Origin: Polaribacter sp. BM10
GTDB lineage: Bacteria; Bacteroidota; Bacteroidia; Flavobacteriales; Flavobacteriaceae
DNA: 64,000 nt
Assembly (NCBI RefSeq): GCF_002005425.1
Contig: NZ_CP019704.1
Location: 2,872,001 to 2,936,000 of the forward strand
Reading direction: 5' to 3'
This document shows positions 53,201 to 61,800 of this stretch, piece after piece. Each line of letters opens with the position of its first letter. Position 1 is the first letter of the stretch. Below the pieces are notes generated by a model. It was given only the letters and a program-made list of their open reading frames with translations, was not told the DNA's origin and searched no databases. A program made the position numbers and the translations under genes.

Positions 53201-55998
53201 GTGGAGAAATAACCAACGAAGGTTTAGCATCACCCGTTACAGAAAGAGGGATTGTGTTTTCTACATATACTTTAGATACAGACCCAGAAATTGGCGAAAT
53301 AAATACTACAAAAATAATTGTAGGTAGCGGATTAGGAGTATTTACAGACACACAAACTTCTTTAGAAAGTAATAGAAAATATGCGTATAGAGCGTATGCT
53401 ATTAATAGTTCAGGAGTAAGTTATGGTGATTTAAAAACGTTTATTACAGATGCCAAAACAACAGATGCATTTATTACTAGATGGCAAACTTCTTCAGCAA
53501 ATGAAGCTATAAGTTTTATACAAAATTCATCTGTAAATATTGATTGTAAAGTAGATTGGGGAGATGGTTCACCAGTAGAAACGTTCACAAGTTTTCCTGT
53601 AAGCCACACCTACACAACTGCAGCATCTTATGAAGTAAAAATTACAGGTAATTTTCCTGGTTTTGAAATAGGTAATAAAACTGCTTTTGATGAAGTTGAT
53701 CAATGGGGGAATCAAATTTGGATTTCATTAGCCAACAGTTTTAGAGACTGTACAAGAATAAGCACTTTTAATGCCTTTAACATTATACTAAATACACCTA
53801 ATGTACCAGATTTATCTGCTATAATAGCTGGGGGCTTATATGGAATGTTTGAAAACACGTATTTTAGAGACGAAAATATAGCAAATTGGGATGTAAGCAA
53901 TGTAACAGATTTCTCAGGAATGTTTAAAGGAACGTTACGTTTTAATCAAGATATATCTAAATGGAATATGAGCAATGCAACCAATTTAAATGCGATGTTT
54001 GAAAATGCTGTTGAATTTAACCAAGATTTAAATGCTTGGGATGTTAAAAAAGTAACCACAACAACAGATATATTTAAAGGTGCTATTGCCTATAATCAAA
54101 GTTTAGAAAATTGGGTTTTTGATAATCAGGTGAATCAGATTAGTATAGATTTAGCAATCCCTAATATATCTACAGCAAATATGGATGCAACTTTATTTGG
54201 TTGGTATCAATATTATGTATCTGAAAACTCTTCTAATATATATCCTATACTATTTACTCTTTCTGGTAGTTACTGTAAGTTTACTATTTCAGAAATTTTT
54301 AACTTATTTGCTAAAGGTATAAATCTTGGTGGCTTACCTCAAGACTGCACAGCATTAGATGTAAATACATTTACAGGAGCAGTTAATAGTTCTTGGTTTG
54401 AAGCAGGAAATTGGAGTAAAAATTCTGTTCCAACAGAAACAGAAGATGTAGATATTCCTAGTGGTCAAACAGTAGATGTTGATATGTCTTTTTTTGAAGT
54501 TGCAAAAGCAAACAATTTATATTTAAATGGAACTTTAAATATCAATAGCGATGGAGAATTACTAGTAAAGGGTTTTTTAAAAGTGTTTAGTAGTCGTATA
54601 ATTAATATTAATAATGGTAAATTATTGGTAGAAAAATTTGTAGATGCTGTAATTGGTCGTCCTAACTTAAATTTTCATAAAAATTTAGATACAAATTGGC
54701 ATTTAGTAAGTTTACCTGTTATTAGATCATCTATTGAGCATCTTGTATCCAATGGTAATTTAGCTACTGGTACAGGTGGCAATTTAGGTTTTGCATCGTA
54801 TAATAATGCATTAAAACCAGCAACTGGTTGGCAATATATTAATGCATCAAGTACAGGAGAATTAATAAATGGAAAAGGATATATTATTAAAAGAGCAAGT
54901 GTAGGTATTACTTCATTTTATGGAGAATTAAACACTACAGCCAAAACAGAAATGGCAATAACAGAAGGTGGTGTAGGAGTTAATACAAATTCATGGAATT
55001 TAATAGGAAATCCTTATACCTATCCTATTTCTGTAAGTGCTTTTTTAAGTGAAAGTACAAATAACAATATTTCACAACTAAATGCTTCCTTTGCAGCTGT
55101 TTATAAATGGGATGGTAGCGAATATGTAATCCATAATTTGGGAATAGGTTCGGAATTTATTTATTTAAATCCAGGAGAAAGTTTCTTTGTAAATGCGAAA
55201 TCTGGTGGAGGATTAATAACTTTTACAAAACCAGAACCTTCTTCAGGTAGGTTAGGAGGTGGATTGGGAGGTCCTCTAAAATCAACAAATAATAAAATAA
55301 TAACACAATTTTCTGTAAAATTAAATGTAAGTGATGGAAATCAATCAGCATCAACAGAAATTAAATATTTAGAAAATGCTACAATTGGTCTAGATGTGGG
55401 CTATGATGCAGGGGTTTTTGGAGGCGTTTCAACAAATTTGGATGTGTATACACATTTAGTTTCTAATGATAATACGAATGATTTTGGGATACAATGTTTA
55501 CCCTTTAACAAGATAGAAGAAATGGTGGTTCCAGTAGGGATATCATTAACATCTGACACAGAAATAACCTTTTCAATAAAAAATGTAATTATGCCAGAAG
55601 GTGTTACTGTTTATTTAGAAGATAGGTTAAATAGTGTTTTTATTCCTTTAGAAGATAACAATACAGATTATACCATTAAAGTTTCAAAAGATGCAGATAA
55701 AATAGGTAGATTTTTTATACACACAACCTCAAAGAGTCTAAGTGTTTCAAATAGCTTATTAAATGATGTTTTAATTTATAAAAAAGATGCATCTACACTA
55801 ACAATTACTGGTTTAAATTCTGGTGATGCAACTATTAAGTTATATTCTATTTTAGGTAAAGAAGTATTAAAAAATTCGTTAAAATCAAAAGATATAATCA
55901 ATATTCCTCTTCCAAAATTATCAAAAGGAATTTATATTATTCAATTAGAAACTTTGCAAGGAAAGTTGAACAAAAAAATAATGATAGATTCAAAATAA
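50248..55998 (+). CDS. Giant modular T9SS surface protein (LamG/NHL/BspA)
   Basis: 1916 residues. It has a signal peptide (MIKKLTTTFLLLFSFIVFSQ), then two LamG/concanavalin-like domains (about 22-230 and 252-475), an NHL-type beta-propeller region (about 530-810, repeats such as GIAVDASGNVFVSDEGNHNI and GIALDAVGNIYVTDTDFNKI), an Ig-like SbsA domain (about 855-960) and an FnIII-like domain (about 965-1068). BspA-type DUF285 repeats follow (about 1150-1260, NWDVSNVTDFSGMFKG, KWNMSNATNLNAMFEN), then further beta domains. A T9SS type A sorting domain (about 1832-1916, KLYSILGKEVLKN ... LSKGIYIIQLE) closes it. It is likely a surface adhesin or glycan-binding protein. The AraC-type gene and direct repeat upstream suggest specific induction. 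Confidence 0.9.
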   Translation: MIKKLTTTFLLLFSFIVFSQTATHLNFDGVDDYISVTMPSNIPIAASNYTIEAMVKPEELNGRGIVGWGNYGVINQVNAFRFEGSSGLRNYWWSNDALANFTFNLNTWYHVAVTYDGSTRKFYVDGVEIENIASSGINVPNANNFRIGSTNFGEYFKGGMDDVRIWNVARTASEISNNKDKELVGNETGLVAYYKFNQGTDNADNSSITSATDVTTNNNATLKNFALTGTTSNWVYDASRVLNTAPIFTSTHLNFDGVDDQINIPYNSSFDFSTGTVEAMLRLQPNSNNTSFASIRTGSGNNTRWSLHIHEGNNEVGIYNGSSYSQLSVNIEPNVWYHVAFVMTSSLTEVFVDGISIGTINIGINIGANSNIPFVIGNNNDSTYNNEFFIGDIDEVRVWDDARTATEISNNKDKKLLGTETNLIAYYQFNQGLDNQDNTNVDTLQDLTVNNFNGSLQNFALTGTTSNWAYDASRVLNTAPIFTSTPPTTVIENNTYNYTVTTSDAEGDDVFVSVTTLPSWLSFTNNSTVSTYAGNGNAAIVNGPLASSQFQFPRHMTIDNSGNMYIADSNIIRKISTLGEVTTFSSSGFNEITGIAVDASGNVFVSDEGNHNIKKITPSGTVSTFVGSNLSYPAGIAFDNLGYLYVVDRGNNMIKKVSPAGVVSAFAGSGTMGLQDGQGSLAQFSNPRGIALDAVGNIYVTDTDFNKIRMITSAGIVSTLPAKVSNPNSIALDSYNNLYITETSASNHKVIMINTIDEEVVDIAGGVAGYVEGSGFDARFSSIGGIAIDNSGTIFVSDISNYRIRSILLSNAYTLNGISTSSDVGNHNVVLKANDNNGGIATQNFTINVAEVSAPIISSLSPLDDGNDIAINTNLEITFSENIAKGTGNITIYDASDNSVVEAIDVTSGNVTISNTVVTINPTSDLAYDKSYYIHIAATAFKNSSDKNFVGIVDNTTWNFSTLQGLPTLTTTDATAIGENTVTFGGEITNEGLASPVTERGIVFSTYTLDTDPEIGEINTTKIIVGSGLGVFTDTQTSLESNRKYAYRAYAINSSGVSYGDLKTFITDAKTTDAFITRWQTSSANEAISFIQNSSVNIDCKVDWGDGSPVETFTSFPVSHTYTTAASYEVKITGNFPGFEIGNKTAFDEVDQWGNQIWISLANSFRDCTRISTFNAFNIILNTPNVPDLSAIIAGGLYGMFENTYFRDENIANWDVSNVTDFSGMFKGTLRFNQDISKWNMSNATNLNAMFENAVEFNQDLNAWDVKKVTTTTDIFKGAIAYNQSLENWVFDNQVNQISIDLAIPNISTANMDATLFGWYQYYVSENSSNIYPILFTLSGSYCKFTISEIFNLFAKGINLGGLPQDCTALDVNTFTGAVNSSWFEAGNWSKNSVPTETEDVDIPSGQTVDVDMSFFEVAKANNLYLNGTLNINSDGELLVKGFLKVFSSRIININNGKLLVEKFVDAVIGRPNLNFHKNLDTNWHLVSLPVIRSSIEHLVSNGNLATGTGGNLGFASYNNALKPATGWQYINASSTGELINGKGYIIKRASVGITSFYGELNTTAKTEMAITEGGVGVNTNSWNLIGNPYTYPISVSAFLSESTNNNISQLNASFAAVYKWDGSEYVIHNLGIGSEFIYLNPGESFFVNAKSGGGLITFTKPEPSSGRLGGGLGGPLKSTNNKIITQFSVKLNVSDGNQSASTEIKYLENATIGLDVGYDAGVFGGVSTNLDVYTHLVSNDNTNDFGIQCLPFNKIEEMVVPVGISLTSDTEITFSIKNVIMPEGVTVYLEDRLNSVFIPLEDNNTDYTIKVSKDADKIGRFFIHTTSKSLSVSNSLLNDVLIYKKDASTLTITGLNSGDATIKLYSILGKEVLKNSLKSKDIINIPLPKLSKGIYIIQLETLQGKLNKKIMIDSK
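50915..51001 (+). repeat. 87-bp direct repeat, copy 1
   Basis: Inside the 1916-residue protein gene, at the LamG-linker boundary. It matches 51617-51703 with one mismatch, 702 bp apart. Confidence 0.85.
51617..51703 (+). repeat. 87-bp direct repeat, copy 2
   Basis: Second copy of the repeat at 50915; the flanking LamG domains are far less alike than this linker. Confidence 0.85.
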
Positions 55999-56001
55999 AT
56001 T

Positions 56002-56169
56002 ATGAAAAATAATAACAAAACTGATATAAATATCTCAAGAAAACAAGCGCTAAAAAAAATAGGAAACTATGGTAAATATGCAGCTTTAACAGCTTTAGGA
56101 ACATATTTAATTTTAAACCCACAGAAAGCCCAAGCTCAAAGCCCTGAGGCACCAGGAGTAGGTTTTTAG
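56002..56169 (+). CDS. Small exported peptide, 55 aa, Tat-like signal
   Basis: ATG 56002 begins 3 bp after the stop of the surface-protein gene. It encodes a 55-residue product with a basic ISRKQALKKIGNYGKY start, a hydrophobic AALTALGTYLILN stretch, a cleavage-like AQAQ, and a tail of only about 10 residues (SPEAPGVGF end). The N-terminus resembles twin-arginine signals (S-R-K in place of S-R-R). After cleavage only a short Pro/Gly peptide would be left. It is probably cotranscribed with the surface protein. I know similar short Tat-like proteins near surface genes in Bacteroidetes, but the role is unknown. Confidence 0.7.
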   Translation: MKNNNKTDINISRKQALKKIGNYGKYAALTALGTYLILNPQKAQAQSPEAPGVGF

Positions 56170-56282
56170 TTTATATATGAAATTGATAAATGTTCTTTTC
56201 AATCAAAAAAAGATTGTTAAGAACATTTTGTTTTTTGTTAAATACGAATGAATTATTTTTAACCTTAAATCTAAAAACCTCT

Positions 56283-56450
56283 ATGTTAAAGTGTCCAACT
56301 TGCTCTAAAAAGTATAAGAACAAATTAAAACTAACAGACTTTATCCCTTTTTTGGGGTATAAGAAATGCTTTAATTGCAGAAAAAAATATATCTGGATTC
56401 GATTTTTAAGAAAAAATTACTTTTTGAAAAATAAGTCTCTTTTAAAATAG
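56283..56450 (+). CDS. Small zinc-ribbon protein, 55 aa
   Basis: The frame is open further upstream, but I chose ATG 56283 (MLKCPTCSKKYKNK) because the zinc ribbon starts there. CPTC near the start and CFNC at about residue 30 make a four-Cys zinc site, followed by a basic Trp/Arg/Lys tail (KKYIWIRFLRKNYF). No signal peptide. Function unknown; it could bind nucleic acid or act as a small regulator. It overlaps the convergent next gene by 9 bp. Confidence 0.6.
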   Translation: MLKCPTCSKKYKNKLKLTDFIPFLGYKKCFNCRKKYIWIRFLRKNYFLKNKSLLK

Positions 56451-56906
56451 TAAATAAGTTTCTAAATGATATTTTGGTTCGTTGTTTTCATACTCAAATA
56501 ACTTAGAATAATCCATCACATTAGGTACATTATCTAACTCACATAAATAAGCAACAACATTACACAATCCTTTAAACAAAACCTCTTTATCTGATGGGTT
56601 TTGAGGTTTTGGATTGTAATGGCATAAAGGTGTTTTAAAACCACAAGCTTCTAAAAAAATCTTTTCTATCTGTAAAATTTCTTGTGGAGAATAGCCGTTA
56701 AATTTTCTACCTAAATTTTGATGTACTCTCCCCACATAACTTAATTGTAAAGAACCATGTTGGTTAGATAAATGTTTCCAACTATCATAATTATCTAAAA
56801 TATTTCCTACTGCACAAGCTGAACAATCCTCTGGATTTAAGGTGTCGTTATGAAAAGCATTATATAATTTTATAAGTGCATTTTCTAATCTTTTTGGAGT
56901 GTTCAT
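56442..56906 (-). CDS. Conserved hypothetical protein, 154 aa
   Basis: A soluble protein with a start RLENALIKLYNAFHNDTLNP and conserved-looking Cys residues (EDCSACAVGNIL, then ACGFKTPLC). GSLQLSYVGRVHQNLGRKFN and GYSPQEILQIEKIFLEACGF are further distinctive blocks. I recognise it as a flavobacterial family without a known function. It has no ferredoxin, FAD or NADH motif and should not be confused with nqrF. Confidence 0.75.
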   Translation of the reverse strand: MNTPKRLENALIKLYNAFHNDTLNPEDCSACAVGNILDNYDSWKHLSNQHGSLQLSYVGRVHQNLGRKFNGYSPQEILQIEKIFLEACGFKTPLCHYNPKPQNPSDKEVLFKGLCNVVAYLCELDNVPNVMDYSKLFEYENNEPKYHLETYLLF

Positions 56907-57030
56907 AAGGCAAATAATTTACTATAAACTAAAAATAGTAAATATTCAAGAGGCAATCAAAGTCAATAATGTTAAAGTTTTTAATTAGAATACTTAAAAA
57001 TCATTAGTTTCGTGCTAATTAATTTTTAAA

Positions 57031-57810
57031 ATGATTTATTTACCAATTCTAATAATAGTTGCTTTTTTCGTCTTTTTTTATCTTTTTCAAGAGCAATTTA
57101 TTTTTTTGAATGGAAAACAATTACCTAAAAACTATTCATTTATGTTTTCAAATGATTTTCATGAAGTTTTTATTCCAACAAAAGGAGATAATTTTATAAA
57201 CGCCATTCATTTTAAATTACAAAAGCCAAAAGGTATTATTTTATTTTGTCATGGTAATAATGGAAATTTAGTTAAATGGGGTAAAAGAGTACAATTTTTT
57301 CTAGATTACAATTACGAAGTTTTAGTATTTGACTATAGAAATTATGGTAAAAGCACCGGTGATTTTAATGAATACGGAATGTATAAAGATGCTCTTTGTG
57401 TTTATAATCATTTAAAAAATCAGTTTAAAGAAAATAATATTATTGTGTATGGTTTTTCTTTAGGAGGAACTTTTGCAACACATATAGCAAGTCATAATCA
57501 ACCAAAAATTTTAATTTTAGAAGCTCCGTTTTTTAATTTAGCCAAAGCAATACATAACTATTCTAAATTTATTCCGCTCTTTTTAGTTAAATACAAATTT
57601 AGAACTGATATAGATATTATTAAGGTAAAATCACCAATTATAATATTTCATGGTAATAGAGACGTTACTACTTCTTATAAAGATTCAATAGCATTAATTA
57701 ATCTAAATATTTCTAAACAAAATAGTTGTTTTATTATTGATGGTGGGACGCACCATAATATTAAAGAGTTTGATATTTATAAACACAAAATGAAAGAAAT
57801 TTTATCGTAA
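57031..57810 (+). CDS. Alpha/beta hydrolase
   Basis: 259 residues with an N-terminal membrane anchor (YLPILIIVAFFVFFYLF). The alpha/beta hydrolase core has the oxyanion segment FCHGNNGN, VFDYRNYGKS, and the nucleophile elbow GFSLGGTFA (Ser). Late IIFHGNRDVTT supplies the Asp, and GGTHHNI the His. It resembles BEM46/FrsA-like membrane-tethered serine hydrolases; the substrate is unknown. It is a separate unit. Confidence 0.88.
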   Translation: MIYLPILIIVAFFVFFYLFQEQFIFLNGKQLPKNYSFMFSNDFHEVFIPTKGDNFINAIHFKLQKPKGIILFCHGNNGNLVKWGKRVQFFLDYNYEVLVFDYRNYGKSTGDFNEYGMYKDALCVYNHLKNQFKENNIIVYGFSLGGTFATHIASHNQPKILILEAPFFNLAKAIHNYSKFIPLFLVKYKFRTDIDIIKVKSPIIIFHGNRDVTTSYKDSIALINLNISKQNSCFIIDGGTHHNIKEFDIYKHKMKEILS

Positions 57811-57859
57811 TAATTTTATAATTGTTTTAAATCGTATTTTTGATTTCTGATATTATTTT

Positions 57860-58309
57860 ATGAAAAAATTAGAAAAAATATTAAAAAGAAAGAAATACGT
57901 AAAGGTTAAGCTAAAAACCTTAGCTACTAATCATTTAGAATTAAAAGCTAAAATAAATGGCGTTAAAGGGCGCTTTATATTAGATACTGGTGCATCTAAT
58001 TCTTGTGTTGGTTTAAATGCCATCTCTAATTTTAAGTTAATTGCAGAAGAAAGTGAAACAAAAGCAGCAGGTGCAGGAGCTATTGATATGGAGACTCAGA
58101 TGTCTGAAAATAATAACTTAAAAATTGGTAGTTGGAAAACAAATCAATTACACCTAGTTTTATTTGACTTGTCGCATGTTAATACCGCTCTTAAACAGCA
58201 TAATGCAGATGAAGTTGACGGAATTATAGGTGCAGATATTTTACAGAAAGGTAAGGCCTTTATAGATTACAATAAAAATGTTTTATATTTAAAAAAGACA
58301 AAAAAATAA
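57860..58309 (+). CDS. Retropepsin-like aspartic protease
   Basis: 149 residues. The single active-site motif FILDTGASNSCVG near residue 40, then GAGAIDMETQMSENN and VDGIIGADILQKGKAFIDYN, show the clan AA retropepsin/DUF4124-like fold that works as a dimer. No signal peptide, so it is probably cytoplasmic. It lies 18 bp before the YqeY gene, so they are likely cotranscribed. Confidence 0.87.
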   Translation: MKKLEKILKRKKYVKVKLKTLATNHLELKAKINGVKGRFILDTGASNSCVGLNAISNFKLIAEESETKAAGAGAIDMETQMSENNNLKIGSWKTNQLHLVLFDLSHVNTALKQHNADEVDGIIGADILQKGKAFIDYNKNVLYLKKTKK

Positions 58310-58327
58310 TAATTTAATAAAGTAAAT

Positions 58328-58780
58328 ATGAGTTTGCAAAAAGAAGTAATGAATAAAATGAAAGAAGCAATGAAAGCAAAAGATACTGTTGCTTTACAGG
58401 CTTTAAGAGCAGTTAAATCTGCGTTTTTATTAGCAAAAACAGAATCTGGTGTTCAAGAAGAATTATCAGAAGAGCAAGAAATTAAAATTATTCAGAAACA
58501 AGTTAAACAACGTAAAGATAGTGCTGCTATTTTTATTAAGCAGGGTAGAGAAGACCTAGCGGCACCAGAACTTGCAGAATTGGCTGTATTAGAACAGTTT
58601 TTACCTGAAGCTTTATCAGAAGAAGAAATTGAAGGAGTAGTTATTGCTACTATAGATGATTTAAACGCCTCTGGGATGCAAGATATGGGGAAAGTTATGG
58701 CGGTTATGCAAGAAGAATTAGCAGGACAAGCAGATGGTAAAATTATTTCTACTTTAGTAAGAAAGCATTTGATGAAGTAA
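58328..58780 (+). CDS. GatB/YqeY-domain protein
   Basis: 150 residues, the standard YqeY length. MKEAMKAKDTVALQALRAVKSAF, KQVKQRKDSAAIFIKQGREDLA, ELAVLEQFLPEALSEEEIE and MGKVMAVMQEELAGQADGK match the family in order. YqeY shares the tRNA-binding tail domain of GatB; its own role is not settled. It ends at a strong terminator. Confidence 0.94.
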   Translation: MSLQKEVMNKMKEAMKAKDTVALQALRAVKSAFLLAKTESGVQEELSEEQEIKIIQKQVKQRKDSAAIFIKQGREDLAAPELAELAVLEQFLPEALSEEEIEGVVIATIDDLNASGMQDMGKVMAVMQEELAGQADGKIISTLVRKHLMK

Positions 58781-58795
58781 TTTTTTAAAGAATAA

Positions 58796-58829
58796 AAAAA
58801 GCCCAAACGTTTAAAAGTTTGGGCTTTTT
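58796..58829. terminator. Bidirectional terminator, YqeY / giant protein
   Basis: The 13-bp stem AAAAAGCCCAAAC/GTTTGGGCTTTTT with an 8-nt loop serves both convergent genes. Confidence 0.9.
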
Positions 58830-58850
58830 TATTTTTATGTATTTCTATAA

Positions 58851-61800
58851 CTATTTGTTATACAAAACCTTTTTACTGATAACACCTTTTTCAGTTTTAA
58901 TGTTTACAATATATACTCCGTTAGCTATATTCTTAATTTTAAGTCTGTTTTCACTATCAGAAGAATCAATGTTCCAGCTGTTTGTTTTTTGACCTAAAAG
59001 GTTAAATAATACTACGTTTTCGATGTTTAAATTGTTTTTATTATCAATGACAAACTCGTTAGTAGTTTTGTCTAAGAAAGTAGTTATTAAATCATTTATT
59101 GGATTCTCTAGATTTGCATCATCAACACTTAACACAGTGTCTTGACTAAATACTATCGAGAATCTATTTAAATGCTCTCCTTTATCTAATTGTAAAACAA
59201 CTTCGTTATTTGTAATGTCGTACGTTTTGTTATTCAATTTATCTTTTACAAAAATAGTGTTGTTTACCTTTTTGATATCATCTAAATTTAAAATAACAGC
59301 ACCTTTATAATCCATTATTATTTCAAAAGGAATCTCTAAAGAATTTGAAACACTTTGAATTCCTGCAATAACATATTTGTTATCACTATTTTCAAACTTC
59401 CAATAAACATCCGTTGCACCTAAATCGTTAATAGGACTATCAAAACCTTTTTCAAATTCAAAAGTATTGTTCGGGCTAAAAGACACTCCAATTTGTCTGT
59501 GTAATGGCTCTCTATCTTCGCTAACAAAGTCCATTCCTATTTTTAATAAAGGCAATGTGTTAAAGTCGCCATTATCTTGCTCAACAACCTTTTTTCTTTC
59601 AGATTTAAAGAATACAGCATTTCCACTATCTTCTGTAACATATTGTCTTTGACTGTTGTTAAACACGATTGGACCACCGTCAGAATCACCTCCAATAAAG
59701 AATCCTTGACCAATAGGAATGTAAGTTCCAGGAGTTTTAAATAAACTACTATCTGTACCACTTGATGGTGCACATGAAACATCTCCATCATCGTCATTCA
59801 TTTCTATAAAGTCAATATCAATTGTATTAGAATCTAAAGACTCAAATCTTATAGTAGAACCAACAATAACACAATCGTTAATAGTAAATGTTTCATAACC
59901 TGATGTTGCAGGTAAATCATAAGAACCAACTTCTACATTGTCTTTAAGGAAAATTAAAGTCTTACCTGTAACAGATTTGTAATTAATATTTATTTCATCT
60001 GTAGCTCTTGTAATTCTATTAAATTCTAAAAATTCTATACTTGTATTCAATCTTACAACTTCTCTTGCTTGATCTGTAATTGAAGAAGTATTAGTTGTCG
60101 CTTGTTCTGCTTCTAAGGTTATGCTAAAAGCACCAACAGCAGGTTTACCTAAACTAGCTACAGCCATAGAAAGATTAATTGTAGAGTAACCACCAACATA
60201 ACCTTGGTAATTATGTCCGCTAGTTTCAGAACTAGTATTTTCTTCGCCTACATGATCCCAGAAGTATAAACTACCATCGATAGAATTGATATTGTCTTTA
60301 ATGAATTTTAAAGCATTCATAGCAGACGGAAATGGATTTCCTATTAAATAAGAGTCACTTCCTCCAACTGCTGTAGTTAATTCTCCATCATTAGGATTAC
60401 CAACAAAAGTATAGTTTTGTGCTACTTCTGGTCCTTTAAAAATATAACCATCTGTTGGCGCTATTGTTCCTGATTTATACTTGTGTTCATAATTAGATCT
60501 TTGTCCTCTTGTGCTAGCAAAAGTATAAATCCAGTAATCTGCAATATTTATTGGTGTACCTGTACTACCATCATAACCGCCTACAAAATTAATATCTCTT
60601 GCAATGTTTGATGCTCCTTGACCAACAACACCCGTAAAACTAACCGGGTTTGTACCGTCTTTTAAAACTGATTCTATAGAATACGTTTGTAAATCGACTG
60701 TTCTTACAGGAGAACTCATGTAATTGTATCTATAAATATTTGCAAGTTCAGAGTTTTGTTCGACATACATTTTTCCGTTACCTGTAATATCGGCAACTCC
60801 TGTATGCGTTTGTACAAACTGACTTTTTCCAACCAATCGAATCTCTGCATTTGTGGTAATATTTAAATTATTGGTTACCACTAACAATTGATTGTCTATT
60901 GCTAGAATATTAGAACCTAATACCTCTAATTTACGCGCACTTAATCTTTCATTTTGATGTTCGTAATTTTCATCAACAGAAACATATCTAGATCTATCAG
61001 GATAACCATTATTCCAGTTACCACCAGTTCTTGTTGTTTTCTCTATTCTATGCAATCCTAACAAGGTGTTTGCATCTGAGTTCGAACTTTCAATCTCCGA
61101 AATTAACGGATCATGTGGATGTCTCTCAGCAGAATCAATTAAGAAATTATAAGGATCTAACGCATCATCTATAAATACTACCCATTCGCTTTCTGTATAA
61201 TTTACATTAGGTTGTAGCGTTTCATCTATTCTTACATACGATGTTTTATCTTTAAAAGATTCGATAATATCATATCTGTTTTCGTAAGAAGAGACCCCAT
61301 TTACTTTTGATAAAGTAATAATATCATTAGCACCACTAATATCAGTTAAATCGTTGTTTTTAACAGCAATTGCATTACTATTGATGTTAGTTAACGTATT
61401 ATTAGAGTTACCAAAAATAACCGATTGACCTGGAGCTAATGCAGATGTTACTGTGTGCGTTACATCTGGCGTAGTAGTTTGCACACCAGTTTTATCTTTA
61501 TATAATTGTATATTGATAAGGTTAGCAGCAATACTTTTTGTTGGATGGATATTTGTAATCTCAATCCATCTTTCTGATTCAAATTGATATACTTGTGTTA
61601 TCATAGGAATTCCATCATCTGTAATATCTCTATAATCTACATCACCAACAGTTAAAACATCTTGATCGTTATCGTCAAAATTATCTGTTTGTGTATTGTC
61701 GTACTCTCCGTTGATATCTGTATAACCTAAATCTGTATCTCCAGTTTCAGCTAAATCATTCAATCCGTTAGCACCAAATGTACCTGTTGATGTTCCATTA

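Noticed and set aside
56442-56906. NADH-quinone reductase label for the 154-residue protein
   Set aside because: It has no iron-sulfur, FAD or NADH motif; the real NqrF is at 47667-48977.
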